From: Streptomyces cupreus
Lineage (GTDB): Bacteria > Actinomycetota > Actinomycetes > Streptomycetales > Streptomycetaceae
DNA length: 64,000 bases
Assembly: GCF_014257025.1 (NCBI RefSeq)
Contig: NZ_JACMSF010000034.1
Span: forward strand, 1 to 64,000
Reading direction: 5' to 3'
The position numbers and the translations under genes are program-made. This document shows, piece by piece, positions 1 to 8,210 of this stretch. The stretch's first letter is position 1. The number at the start of each line of letters is the position of its first letter. A model generated the notes under the pieces. That model was not told where the DNA came from, ran no database searches, and worked only from the letters and a program-made list of their open reading frames with translations.

Positions 1-87
1 GCGCGGAGCCCGGGGGTGCTGCTGGCTGGCGGGCGGCGGGTGTGTGTGGGGTGTGAGCACGCGGGATGCGGTTGAGTCGCACCTTGG

Positions 88-1488
88 CTATGAAGCGCAG
101 GCGGTAAGCCAGTCCATGGAGCGCATTGCTGTGACGACCAGGCGTGCTGCATCGGGATGGGCCGGAGTCTTGAGCTTGTGAGCCATCCTGTTTCGTGCGG
201 TGAACAATGAGACGAGGTTCGACCAGAGGTCGGGATCGTCGTTTTCGAGGCTCCGCCCGATCACGGTGTGCGCGATCGGCCCGTAGAGTGCGACGGCGCT
301 GCCGTGGGTGTCTTGCAGTGAGCGCAGACTCGGGCAGGAGCCGGGAGCCCGGGCGGACCTGAGGGTCTCTTTGGCGTATGTCTCGGCCGCGACCGCGGCC
401 AGCAGGGTCGCCATCCCCGGCTGGGGGCTGTTCGTCGATTGTGTCAGGTAGCGCGCTTGAGACAGGAGGGCTCGTGCTGGTGAGGCACCGTCGTTCAGCG
501 CGGTCGTGGCGCTGTCGATGGTCAGCGTGGGCAGACCTCTGACGACGGGGTACCCGGGTGTGAGCGGTTCGGGCACGCTCAGGGCGAGCCCCCTGGTCAC
601 GTCCTGCGCCGTCAGGGAGAGCATCTTCGGGATGTCTCCCACCATGCCTACACTCGGCTGCTCGACGCGCAGAGCGTCGGACAGTCGAGCGGCGGCGAAC
701 CGGAGAACGGCGATGGCGGCCTTCACTTCGGCCTGGACTGCGGGCTCGTCGAGACTGGGGTCGAGAGGGAACGTCACGTGCGCAGTGAAGTACGCTGGGC
801 TCAACGCTGTCGGCGCGCTGACATGGGTGCCCGACCAGCTGACGTATCCCTGCGCTGGGAAGCGGCCTTCGAACTTCGGGAATTCGAGGACAACATCGAA
901 GGCCCCCACCCTGGTGGTGAGCGGCTGCCCCGCAAGCGCGGGATCGATGTCACCCATCCGCCCGACCGTCGGCTCACTGGACGGCTGGAGCCGGTAGACG
1001 GTGGCGACGGAGTAGTTGCAGTCCTTGGAGAGTTCCGGGACGGTGGCGCCGGCCTCGTATCGCGCCCGCAGGGACAGCGCGAGCTTGTGCCGCTCGGCGG
1101 CCCGCGCGGCTGAGCGCATCCGCAGCGTCAGCTGCGTGGTGCGCACCGTGCCGCCAGCCTCGATCAGCAAGCGCCGGGCACCACGCCGGGTCTCTCCTGC
1201 GGCTGCGGCGAGTTCGGCGAGGGTCGCGCCGTGCTCCTCGTACAGGGTGCGGAGATGTGCGGCCAGTCGTTGGCGGGCTTGGGGGTCCTGGCGCATCCTG
1301 CGGGTCTGCCACGAGGTGCGCATTTCGATTCCGGCGTCGTGCAGCCGGTTGAGGACCGTGCCGTACGACAACCCGCTGGCGGTGACGAGTTCGTCGACTG
1401 TGGCGCCGGATTCGTACTGCTCGCGCAGGGCCTCAGGAGCCACCGGCCGGTTCTCGGCAGGAGCGGTCGGAGGGTTGTCTGGGTTCAT
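88..1488 (-). CDS. Triple HTH-repeat protein with C-terminal HEPN-like domain
   Basis: The 466-residue protein has three tandem HTH-like repeats at about residues 18-65, 76-125 and 138-168, each built on a pattern LR..YE.GAT..EL followed by a second helix. The last two thirds are unrecognised apart from RNRMAH at about 432-437, which fits the Rx4H motif of HEPN ribonuclease or toxin-like domains. The start was taken as the ATG at 1488 because it overlaps the stop of the upstream gene as ATGA; an in-frame ATG at 1503 is also possible. This implies translational coupling to the winged-helix gene upstream. A role as a DNA-binding regulator or defence/toxin component is inference. The gene model is firm, the function is not. 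Confidence 0.75.
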   Translation of the reverse strand: MNPDNPPTAPAENRPVAPEALREQYESGATVDELVTASGLSYGTVLNRLHDAGIEMRTSWQTRRMRQDPQARQRLAAHLRTLYEEHGATLAELAAAAGETRRGARRLLIEAGGTVRTTQLTLRMRSAARAAERHKLALSLRARYEAGATVPELSKDCNYSVATVYRLQPSSEPTVGRMGDIDPALAGQPLTTRVGAFDVVLEFPKFEGRFPAQGYVSWSGTHVSAPTALSPAYFTAHVTFPLDPSLDEPAVQAEVKAAIAVLRFAAARLSDALRVEQPSVGMVGDIPKMLSLTAQDVTRGLALSVPEPLTPGYPVVRGLPTLTIDSATTALNDGASPARALLSQARYLTQSTNSPQPGMATLLAAVAAETYAKETLRSARAPGSCPSLRSLQDTHGSAVALYGPIAHTVIGRSLENDDPDLWSNLVSLFTARNRMAHKLKTPAHPDAARLVVTAMRSMDWLTACAS

Positions 1489-2129
1489 GCGGCGGAGTTC
1501 CATTCGCTGAGGGCTTCGGCATGGGCGGCGGCCAGTTCGTCGTAACTGCGCTGGTCAGCGGGGGTGATGAGGATCAGGCGGCCGTCGGTGGCGACCCGCC
1601 AGTCGGGGATGACACGGCCGGTGGCTGGGTCGAGGACGCGCCCGTCCGGGGCGTGCCACGTGGAGGGGATCTCGTCGGGGCGCGGTGTGGGGACCAGGAC
1701 TTGGCGGCCGTCGTGGACGAGCACCACGGCCTTGCTGCGGTGCTCCGCAAGTCGGTCCAGCGTCTCCCGGTAGGCCGCACGCTCGGCCGTGTGCACCGCC
1801 TTGCGGCGGGCCGCGACGCCCGTGGTGCCGTGTTGCTCGGCCACCGCGTCCCAGCCCTGTGCTGGCCCCGCGTGCGAGCCGGTGGCTGCGTCCGGGAGGC
1901 TGTCGCCGAAGCCCTCCAGCGCACGAGGCGCGAGGGCCCACGTCTCCCCGGTGCGGTGGACGAGGCCGTGGTCGGCCAGGCGTTGCAGGGTCCGGTAGGC
2001 GGTGGCGCGCGAGACCGAGGAGGTGCCGACCAGCTCGCTCACGGTTTGGGCGGGGCGGACGTGCAGCGCGCCGATGATCACGAGGGCGGCGCTGCCGAGG
2101 CCGTGGTGGGCGAAGGCGTCGTGGCCCAT
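1485..2129 (-). CDS. Winged-helix protein, probable C-terminal half of a frameshifted gene
   Basis: A stretch near residues 20-70 (LGSAALVIIGAL, then SVSRATAYRTLQRLADHGLV) is a clear MarR/ArsR-like winged helix, followed by a charged tail of about 130 residues. The ATG at 2129 overlaps the TGA of the preceding ORF as TGATG, so it could be a coupled separate gene. However, no Shine-Dalgarno is visible, and sensible protein sequence (EEWPTPETGSSADIDS) continues in this frame upstream of the ATG as far as about 2213. There a C6 run lies exactly where adding one C would fuse the two frames. It is therefore more likely the C-terminal part of one longer protein. Its stop overlaps the start of the HTH/HEPN gene. 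Function is unknown, possibly regulation or maintenance of an integrated element. Confidence 0.6.
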   Translation of the reverse strand: MGHDAFAHHGLGSAALVIIGALHVRPAQTVSELVGTSSVSRATAYRTLQRLADHGLVHRTGETWALAPRALEGFGDSLPDAATGSHAGPAQGWDAVAEQHGTTGVAARRKAVHTAERAAYRETLDRLAEHRSKAVVLVHDGRQVLVPTPRPDEIPSTWHAPDGRVLDPATGRVIPDWRVATDGRLILITPADQRSYDELAAAHAEALSEWNSAA

Positions 2130-3025
2130 CAGCCGGGCGATGACGGTGGAGTCGATGTCGGCCGAGCTGCCGGTCTCAGGGGTGGGCCACTCCTCAAGTG
2201 CCGGGTCGGGGGGTACTGAGTGGTCCGGAAACGAGACAGGCCAGTGGGGGCAGCGCTGCGATGGTCGGCGCTGCCATCGGCGAGGTACCAGGTGGAGCCC
2301 TCCCGGCCGTGACCGACCCGCAGCCGGCGCAGCCAGCCCTGCGGCTTGAGGACGGTCTCGTAGACCACCCGCAGCGTCGTCCGGGAGACACCGGCTTCCT
2401 CCGCGGTCTGCCGCTCGCTGGCGTGGTGCAGAGGGCCGCCGGCGGTCTCGGCGAAGGTCAGATGGGCCCGCAGCACCCGCAGCGCGCTCCGCCCCCGCTC
2501 GCCGCGCCAGGGTGTGGTCTCGATGCGGTCGCGCAGCGCGGCGAGGACCTCGTAGGCGTGGTGACGCGACTCCAGCACTCGCGTTCCGGTGACCGCGGCC
2601 GATGCGCTGGCCCACACCCGACGGATGTAGTCCAGGGCGCGCGCCTGCCCGGAGCGCAGCGCGATGTGCCGAGCGTGACGGCCACCCTCGTGGTCCGGGT
2701 GCAGCAGCAGCCGGGCCAGCTCGTCGACGGTGCCGCCGGCCCGGGCGACGTGGCAGGCGATGGCCGCTGTGATGCGGTGCCCGTGCTCGGCCACGCCGTG
2801 CCGGTCCTGGCGCGCGACCACGGTGTGGCCATCGGACCCGAGCCTGATGTAACTGCCGGTGGCGTACCGGCCGGTGAGGTCGCCGAGCAGGACGAGCTCG
2901 GCCGCTGCCGGACGAAGCCGGTGAAGGCCCAGTCCGCCGAACGGGCGAGGGGTCTGTCGCTGTGGTTCTGTCTGGTGGTTGTGGTGTGCCACGGTGGAGT
3001 CGTCTCGCAAGGACAAGGACGCCAC
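2129..3025 (-). CDS. Helix-turn-helix protein, N-terminal half of an apparently frameshifted gene
   Basis: This frame encodes a credible protein for about 270 residues: a hydrophobic strand region (ELVLLGDLTGRYATGSYIRLG), then a mostly helical region ending in an HTH-like segment (TAEEAGVSRTTLRVVYETVL) and a basic patch with WYLADG. The final 28 residues, after the C6 run at 2208-2213, are Pro/Arg/Ser-rich and look like out-of-frame translation, while the +1 frame there carries good protein. The GTG at 3025 has no strong ribosome-binding site, and a GTG at about 2992 is an alternative. No named family is recognised. The gene lies on the probable accessory segment at the left edge of the window. 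Confidence 0.55.
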   Translation of the reverse strand: MASLSLRDDSTVAHHNHQTEPQRQTPRPFGGLGLHRLRPAAAELVLLGDLTGRYATGSYIRLGSDGHTVVARQDRHGVAEHGHRITAAIACHVARAGGTVDELARLLLHPDHEGGRHARHIALRSGQARALDYIRRVWASASAAVTGTRVLESRHHAYEVLAALRDRIETTPWRGERGRSALRVLRAHLTFAETAGGPLHHASERQTAEEAGVSRTTLRVVYETVLKPQGWLRRLRVGHGREGSTWYLADGSADHRSAAPTGLSRFRTTQYPPTRHLRSGPPLRPAARPTSTPPSSPG

Positions 3026-3084
3026 CCAGGCCCGCTAAAACCATGGGTGGCATCCGGAACCGACCTCCAATCGGTGCCAGCGAA

Positions 3085-3110
3085 GCCTCCAGGATGGCCG
3101 TCCTGGAGGC
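3085..3110. terminator. 10-bp hairpin beside the accessory gene block
   Basis: Positions 3085-3094 (gcctccagga) are perfectly complementary to 3101-3110 (tcctggaggc) around a six-base loop. It lies upstream of the minus-strand accessory genes and is not followed by an obvious T-run, so it may be a terminator for something outside this view or a structural site of a mobile element. Confidence 0.35.
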
Positions 3111-3237
3111 GTTCGTATGCCTGGCTCCGCTGTGAAGGCAGGCGTCCCCATCGCAACTCGACCAAGGACTGAACAGAGAGCTGTCGAGAGGTCGTTACTT
3201 CTGATCCATCCGGTCAACTCGGTTCGCTCGAAGGCGA

Positions 3238-3337
3238 GTTGCAGAGGGATCGCCTCTGACTGCCTCCGAGCGACCCGGGTCGAACCGGGGTCGAATCAGA
3301 GCGTTCTCCTCTGACTGCCTCCGGTCGCCTCTGCAAC
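3238..3337. repeat. Direct and inverted repeats at the probable island edge
   Basis: A 10-bp inverted pair, gttgcagagg at 3238-3247 and cctctgcaac at 3328-3337, brackets a 16-bp direct repeat cctctgactgcctccg at 3253-3268 and 3308-3323. The stretch 3026-3389 contains no convincing gene. The organisation resembles a recombination or replication-control site at the boundary between the accessory genes on the left and conserved genes on the right, but no integrase or tRNA gene is visible to prove an attachment site. Confidence 0.4.
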
Positions 3338-3389
3338 CCGTCCTAGCAGGTCACAGCCGTTTCGGCCGCCATAAGCCCAGGTCAGAGGG

Positions 3390-3539
3390 GTGCGGTCGGA
3401 TTACCACGAGTACACGGTCATCACGCCTGGTTCGTCCACGCGTGGAGCTCGCCGGATCGTGACCGGTGAGGAGTACCAGGAGGACTACTACACGGCCGAT
3501 CACTACGCCTCGTTCGACCTGATCGACTACGGCTGCTGA
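3390..3539 (+). CDS. Small 49-aa ORF, possible gene remnant
   Basis: A GTG-started ORF of 49 codons with an in-frame TAA at 3372 upstream. The last 30 codons have strong G/C third positions and give an acidic, Tyr-rich tail (EEYQEDYYTADHYASFDL) ending in DYGC. No family is recognised and no good ribosome-binding site is visible. It directly follows the repeat cluster at 3238-3337, so it may be the surviving 3' end of a gene interrupted by the neighbouring island rather than an intact small gene. Confidence 0.3.
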   Translation: MRSDYHEYTVITPGSSTRGARRIVTGEEYQEDYYTADHYASFDLIDYGC

Positions 3540-3572
3540 GTTCGCCGGACCAGCCGGAGGTCCGGTCCGCGT

Positions 3573-3773
3573 TCAGCCGGGCCTCCGGCTCTCGGCGACG
3601 GCGAACAGCGCGAACGCCAGCACCAGCAGGGTGACGCTCGCGTAGATCTCGTAGCCGTCGAGAAAGCCGAGCCGCTGCACCAGGCCCCAGTCCCAGTCGG
3701 TGAACCGGTGCAGCAGACCGGCGATGCCCTGGACCAGGGCAAGGAATCCGAGAACTTCCAGCAACTGCTTCAT
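3573..3773 (-). CDS. Small membrane protein (66 aa)
   Basis: MKQLLEVLGFLALVQGIAGL begins a hydrophobic helix, and a second helix (ASVTLLVLAFALFAVAE) precedes a short basic C-terminus, giving a two-helix membrane protein with a Trp-rich amphipathic linker. The ATG at 3773 was chosen because GAGG lies eight bases upstream; a GTG at 3803 would add ten unlikely residues. It is transcribed divergently from the histidine kinase that starts at 3952. Function unknown. Confidence 0.6.
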   Translation of the reverse strand: MKQLLEVLGFLALVQGIAGLLHRFTDWDWGLVQRLGFLDGYEIYASVTLLVLAFALFAVAESRRPG

Positions 3774-3951
3774 GGGAAGACCCTCGCCCCGCGGACCCCC
3801 CACTCACATCGGCCGCGGGGCGAGACCGGTCCGACGGAAGTCTCCGGGCCCGGAGGCCCGGCGCGCCGAAAGTCTGCGATGCCGCGACTTTGGTCGACGA
3901 TCCCGCCGAGGGAAGGGTGTCGTGGCGCGTGGCTGCGTAGATTTGTCGACC

Positions 3952-5199
3952 GTGAGTGGTGATGTGCCGGGGCCCGAGTCGCAGCCCTTCGTCGAGCAGC
4001 GCTGGCTGCTGCCCTCGGCGGTGGTGAAGGAGCTCGACCCCGACGGCGAGCGCCCGGGGTGGCGGTACCGGCGTACCGCGCGCGACTGGGTCGTCGACTT
4101 CTCCTGCTTCCTGGTGGCCGTCTCCTTCGGCCTGCTGAGCGCCGACACCGTGGATCAGGAGAACCTCCCGGAAGCCGTGATCGCCCTCGACCAGTTGCTG
4201 GGCGCGCTCGCCTGTGCGGCGGTGTGGCTGCGCCGCCGATGGCCGCTCGGGCTTGCCGTGGCGATGATTCCGGTCGGCTTTCTTTCGGCCACCGCGGGCG
4301 GCGCGAGCCTCGTCGCGGTGTTCACCCTCGCCGTGCACCGGCCCTTCCGGTATGTGGCCTGGGTGAGCGGGGCCGCGCTGGCGGTGACGCCGCTCTTCTA
4401 CTGGTACCGGCCCGACCCCGAGATCCCCTACGGCTGGACGCTGTTCATCGGCGTGGTACTGACCGGAGCGGTCGTCGGCTGGGGCATGTTCGTCCGCTCC
4501 AAGCGCCAGCTCATGCTCAGCCTGCGCGACCGCGCCCGACGCGCCGAGACCGAGGCGCAACTACGGGCCGAGCAGGCCCAGCGGCTGGCCCGCGAGGCCA
4601 TCGCCCGGGAGATGCACGACGTCCTCGCCCATCGGCTGACCCTGCTGAGCGTGCACGCGGGCGCGCTGGAGTTCCGGCCGGACGCGCCCCGGGAGGAGAT
4701 CGCGCGGGCCGCCGGGGTCATCCGGGAGAGCGCCCACGAGGCCCTCCAGGACCTGCGGGAGATCATCGGGGTACTGCGGGCGGGGGAGCGCGACGACTCC
4801 AGTCGGCCCCAGCCCACCCTCGGCGCGCTGGAGGCGCTGGTCGCCGAGTCCCGTGAGGCCGGGATGAAGGTCGCCCTCGACAACCGGGTCAACGACCCCG
4901 CCGCCGTCCCCGCCTCCGTCGGCCGCACCGCCTACCGCATCGCCCAGGAGGGCCTGACAAACGCCCGCAAGCACGCCCCCGGCACCGAGGTCACCGTCAC
5001 GGTCACCGGCGGCCCGGGCGAGGGGCTCGACATCCTCGTGCGCAATCCGGCGCCGGAGCGTGACGTACCGCCTGTGCCGGGGTCCGGACAAGGGCTGATC
5101 GGGCTGACGGAACGGGCGACCCTCACCGGGGGCCGCCTGGCACACGGCCCGACGGCGGACGGCGGCTTCGAGGTACGGGCCCGGCTGCCCTGGGGGTGA
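3952..5199 (+). CDS. NarL-family sensor histidine kinase
   Basis: The N-terminal half carries about four to five membrane segments (about residues 45-175). A HisKA_3 dimerisation region follows with the phospho-acceptor His at about 222 in EMHDVLAHRLT, then a HATPase_c domain with EGLTNARKHAPG and the G-box GQGLIGLTERA. These features define a NarL/DesK-type kinase that phosphorylates a LuxR-type response regulator. The GTG at 3952 was chosen; the frame is open further upstream but reads as Arg/Ser-rich non-coding translation. The only response regulator nearby is at 7474-8154, two genes away, and is a plausible partner though not adjacent. Signal unknown. Confidence 0.88.
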   Translation: MSGDVPGPESQPFVEQRWLLPSAVVKELDPDGERPGWRYRRTARDWVVDFSCFLVAVSFGLLSADTVDQENLPEAVIALDQLLGALACAAVWLRRRWPLGLAVAMIPVGFLSATAGGASLVAVFTLAVHRPFRYVAWVSGAALAVTPLFYWYRPDPEIPYGWTLFIGVVLTGAVVGWGMFVRSKRQLMLSLRDRARRAETEAQLRAEQAQRLAREAIAREMHDVLAHRLTLLSVHAGALEFRPDAPREEIARAAGVIRESAHEALQDLREIIGVLRAGERDDSSRPQPTLGALEALVAESREAGMKVALDNRVNDPAAVPASVGRTAYRIAQEGLTNARKHAPGTEVTVTVTGGPGEGLDILVRNPAPERDVPPVPGSGQGLIGLTERATLTGGRLAHGPTADGGFEVRARLPWG

Positions 5200-5296
5200 G
5201 AACTGCGCCTGTGGTGAACCCGGTTGACTTGCGTGGAGAAGATGACGCAGGTTTGTGCGGCCCACCGTCCCACAGGCACCGGAAGGAAGGACCAGC

Positions 5297-6346
5297 GTGA
5301 GTTTCGGGGGACCGTACAACCCGTACCCGCCACAAACGGGCCCGCAGAACGGCGGACCCTACCCGCCACCGCCCCCGTACGTCCCGCCCCGGCCCCCGGC
5401 GCCTCCACCGCCGTACCCTTATCCGCCGCACTCTCCCTTCGTGCCGCCGCAGCCCCAGCCGCCCACCACCTTGATGGGCTCCCTGAGAAGCCTGCGGGAT
5501 GCCGAATGGCTGCCCCTGCGTGTGCTGTTGCGCGCCGGGCGGCCCCGGATCCACGGTTGTGTGTGGGCGCTGGCGCTGTTCCCGTGCACGGCGTTCGTGA
5601 CGCTGCCGTTGATGGCCGGCTACGTCTTCGCCCGTTCCGCCCGCGCCCAGGCGCACCGGCGCTTCCCGCCGCGCGGACACCGCCGTATCGAGGACCCGGA
5701 CGTGGTGCGCGTGCAGCGGGTGCGGGCCTGGACGGCTGCCGCCATGTCCCTTTTGCTGCTGGTCATGTACGGCAAGCCGGAGGACGTCAGCCAGGCGCAG
5801 GAGCAGTACATGACGCGGCTGGCCATCACCCCGCCGCTGCTGCTCCTGAGCGCACCCGTGGTGATCGCGTTCCTGTTCCGCGTGGCCTCGCCCCAGGCGA
5901 AGGCCCAGATGCGGCCGAGGCTGCGTGCGGCCGGGCGGTCGGCGCTGGTCTACGTCGGCGCGGTGACCGCTGTACCGCTGCTGCTCGTCGCGATCGTCCT
6001 GGTCGAGGACCGTACGTCCGCGGACCTCGATCCGGGCTTTCCCTGGATGCAGTTGGCGCTGACGCTGCCGTTCTTCTGGGTGCTGTTCTTCCTGGCGTTC
6101 GCCACCGGTCCGGCCGTGCGCACCGGGTTCAACTCCGCGGGCGTGCACGCGGCGCTGCCCGCGCTGCTCACCGCCGTGCTGGTGTGGGAGTTCGCGCTGA
6201 TCAGCCTGGTGACGGGCGGACTTCCGCCCGGTCCGCCCGTCGTCCAGATCCTCGCCGTCCTCGCCGGCCCGGCCTCGGTCACCGCGGTGGTCCGCTGGGA
6301 ACTGCACCGTCTGCGCACGCGCTACGGCGTTGTCCTGCGGGCCTGA
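5297..6346 (+). CDS. Pro-rich N-terminus multi-pass membrane protein
   Basis: The first 60 residues are a Pro/Tyr/Gly-rich cytoplasmic tail with repeats such as PYPPPPPYVPP. About six or seven hydrophobic helices follow, including ALFPCTAFVTLPLMAGYVF, AAAMSLLLLVMYG, ITPPLLLLSAPVVIAFLF and ALPALLTAVLVWEFALISLV. GTG 5297 has GGAAGGAAGG just upstream. The 97-bp spacing from the kinase gene and the same strand suggest co-transcription. No catalytic motif is recognised, so this is a conserved membrane protein of unknown function. Confidence 0.75.
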   Translation: MSFGGPYNPYPPQTGPQNGGPYPPPPPYVPPRPPAPPPPYPYPPHSPFVPPQPQPPTTLMGSLRSLRDAEWLPLRVLLRAGRPRIHGCVWALALFPCTAFVTLPLMAGYVFARSARAQAHRRFPPRGHRRIEDPDVVRVQRVRAWTAAAMSLLLLVMYGKPEDVSQAQEQYMTRLAITPPLLLLSAPVVIAFLFRVASPQAKAQMRPRLRAAGRSALVYVGAVTAVPLLLVAIVLVEDRTSADLDPGFPWMQLALTLPFFWVLFFLAFATGPAVRTGFNSAGVHAALPALLTAVLVWEFALISLVTGGLPPGPPVVQILAVLAGPASVTAVVRWELHRLRTRYGVVLRA

Positions 6347-6355
6347 GAGCCGGTG

Positions 6356-7387
6356 TCACCGGAAGCGGCGGGGCACCACGCGCTGTCCCGCCGCCCCGTA
6401 GACCCAGGGCGAGGTGCCGTCGATGAACTCGGTGGGGAAGCCCGGCCGGAACCCGGTCGTCTCCTCCAGTTGCGCCACCACCTCGGCGGGCAGGGTGAGT
6501 TCGGCCGCGCCCAGGTTGTCCACGAGCTGCTCGACCCGCCGCGCGCCGACGATCGGGTGTACGGCGGAGGAGTGGGCCATGGTCCAGGCGAGCGCGATCT
6601 GCGAGGGGGAGACGCCGAGTTCGTCCGCCGCCGACTGCACGGCCCGCGCCACGGTGTGCTCGCGCTCGCCGATCGAGTCCGCGTCCAGTCGCGCGGGCTC
6701 GTCCCCGCCGACGCCGCCCGGCCGGGTGTACTTGCCGGACAGGATCCCGCCCTGCAACGGGCTCCAGGCCGCCACCGACATCCCGAAAGCCTCGGCCATC
6801 GGCAGCAGTTCCCGCTCGATGTCCCGGTTCAGCAGGCTGTACGGCACCTGGAGCGAGGCGAACTCCGTCCAACCACGCAGCTCCGCGAGGGTGTTGGCGC
6901 GCGACACCAGCCAGGCCGGAGCGTCCGAGATGCCGATGTAGAGCACCTTTCCGGAGCGCACGGCGTCGTCGAGGGCGCGCATCGTCTCCTCGATCGGGGT
7001 GTTGCGGTCCCAGATGTGCACCCAGTACACGTCGATGTAGTCGGTGCCGAGCCGGCGCAGACTGGTCTCCAGCGACAGCGTCAGGTTCTTGCGGTGGTTG
7101 CCCGCGGCGTTCGGGTCCTCGCCGTTGCGCGAGCAGGTGTACTTGGTGGACAGCACGAACCGGTCGCGGCGTCCCTTCAGCAGTTCCCCGACGATCGTCT
7201 CGCTCAGCCCGTCACGGTAGTTGACGGCGGTGTCGATCACGTTCCCGCCGGCCTCGGCGTAGGTGTCGACGATGCGCGCGCACTCCTCCGGGGGCGCCCC
7301 CACCCCGTCCTGCTCGCCGAAGGTCATGGCCCCGAGGAACAGCTCGGACACACGCAGGCCGGTACGTCCCAGAAGTCGGTAACGCAA
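6356..7387 (-). CDS. Aldo/keto reductase
   Basis: A 343-residue NADPH-dependent oxidoreductase of the (beta/alpha)8 AKR superfamily. The tetrad can be read as Asp and Tyr in DTAVNYRDG, Lys in STKYT and His in YWVHIWD; the cofactor-binding end includes PIVGARRVEQL. The TTG at 7387 is preferred because AAGGAGGGG lies seven bases upstream, whereas the longer frame starting at 7441 begins inside the divergent intergenic region. It is divergent from the response regulator and tail-to-tail with the membrane protein (stop to stop 9 bp). Substrate cannot be assigned; it resembles the bacterial YajO/AKR11-12-like branch. Confidence 0.88.
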   Translation of the reverse strand: MRYRLLGRTGLRVSELFLGAMTFGEQDGVGAPPEECARIVDTYAEAGGNVIDTAVNYRDGLSETIVGELLKGRRDRFVLSTKYTCSRNGEDPNAAGNHRKNLTLSLETSLRRLGTDYIDVYWVHIWDRNTPIEETMRALDDAVRSGKVLYIGISDAPAWLVSRANTLAELRGWTEFASLQVPYSLLNRDIERELLPMAEAFGMSVAAWSPLQGGILSGKYTRPGGVGGDEPARLDADSIGEREHTVARAVQSAADELGVSPSQIALAWTMAHSSAVHPIVGARRVEQLVDNLGAAELTLPAEVVAQLEETTGFRPGFPTEFIDGTSPWVYGAAGQRVVPRRFR

Positions 7388-7473
7388 GGAATTTCCCCTC
7401 CTTGGATGCTTCGCCGGGCAATCTGGCCGCACCGTGCGCAACCCGCCCCGGCAATCATGATTACGTAAGCTCC

Positions 7474-8154
7474 ATGACTGCGATCAGACTGCTCCTCGTC
7501 GACGACGACCCGCTGGTCCGGGCCGGTCTGTCCCTGATGATGGGCGGCGCGGAGGACATCGAGATCGTCGGCGAGGCCTCCGACGGCGCGGAGGTCGGGG
7601 AACTCGTCGAGCGCACCCGCCCGGACGTCGTCCTGATGGACATCCGGATGCCCTCGGTGGACGGCCTCACCGCCACCGAACGCCTGCGCGGCCGCCCCGA
7701 CGCCCCGCAGGTGGTCCTGCTCACCACCTTCCACGCCGACGAGCACGTCCTGCGCGCCCTGCGCGCGGGCGCCGCCGGATTCGTCCTCAAGGACACCCCG
7801 CCCGCCGAGATCGTGGACGCGGTACGGCGGGTCGCGGCGGGCGATCCTGTCCTGTCGCCCACCGTGACACGGCAGTTGATGGAGCACGCGGCGGGCGCAG
7901 CCGCCGACCTCCGCCGTACACGCGCGCGTGCCCGTATCGCCGCCCTGAACGACCGCGAGAGCGAGGTCGCCGTCGAGGTGGGCCGCGGTCTGTCCAACGC
8001 GGAGATCGCCGCGGCCCTGTTCATGAGCGTCGCCACGGTGAAGACCCATGTCTCCCGCATCCTGACCAAGCTCGATCTCAACAACCGTGTGCAGATCGCG
8101 CTGCTGGCCTACGACGCGGGGCTGCTCGAAGAATCCGACGAGGAAGGGCACTAG
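7474..8154 (+). CDS. NarL/LuxR-family response regulator
   Basis: The receiver domain (LLLVDDDPLVRAGL) has the phospho-acceptor Asp at about 55 in VVLMDIRMP, the conserved Thr in LLTTFHADE and Lys in FVLKDTPP. The C-terminal LuxR-type HTH is at about 150-215 (LNDRESEVAVEVGRGLSNAEIA to TVKTHVSRILTKL). The total of 226 residues is normal for the family. It probably acts as a DNA-binding partner of an HK_3-type kinase; the kinase at 3952-5199 is the only candidate in view. It shares an 86-bp divergent promoter region with the aldo/keto reductase. Confidence 0.92.
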   Translation: MTAIRLLLVDDDPLVRAGLSLMMGGAEDIEIVGEASDGAEVGELVERTRPDVVLMDIRMPSVDGLTATERLRGRPDAPQVVLLTTFHADEHVLRALRAGAAGFVLKDTPPAEIVDAVRRVAAGDPVLSPTVTRQLMEHAAGAAADLRRTRARARIAALNDRESEVAVEVGRGLSNAEIAAALFMSVATVKTHVSRILTKLDLNNRVQIALLAYDAGLLEESDEEGH

Positions 8155-8210
8155 CCGCGCACGTCGTCCGTTGTGAGGGTGTCGGGGGAGTTGTCCGAGG
8201 GGGAGCGGTC

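Noticed and set aside
3270..3300. tRNA-like ggtcgaa segments near the repeat junction
   Set aside because: Only T-loop-like bits (gggtcgaacc, gggtcgaatc) are present. No acceptor stem or anticodon arm could be formed.
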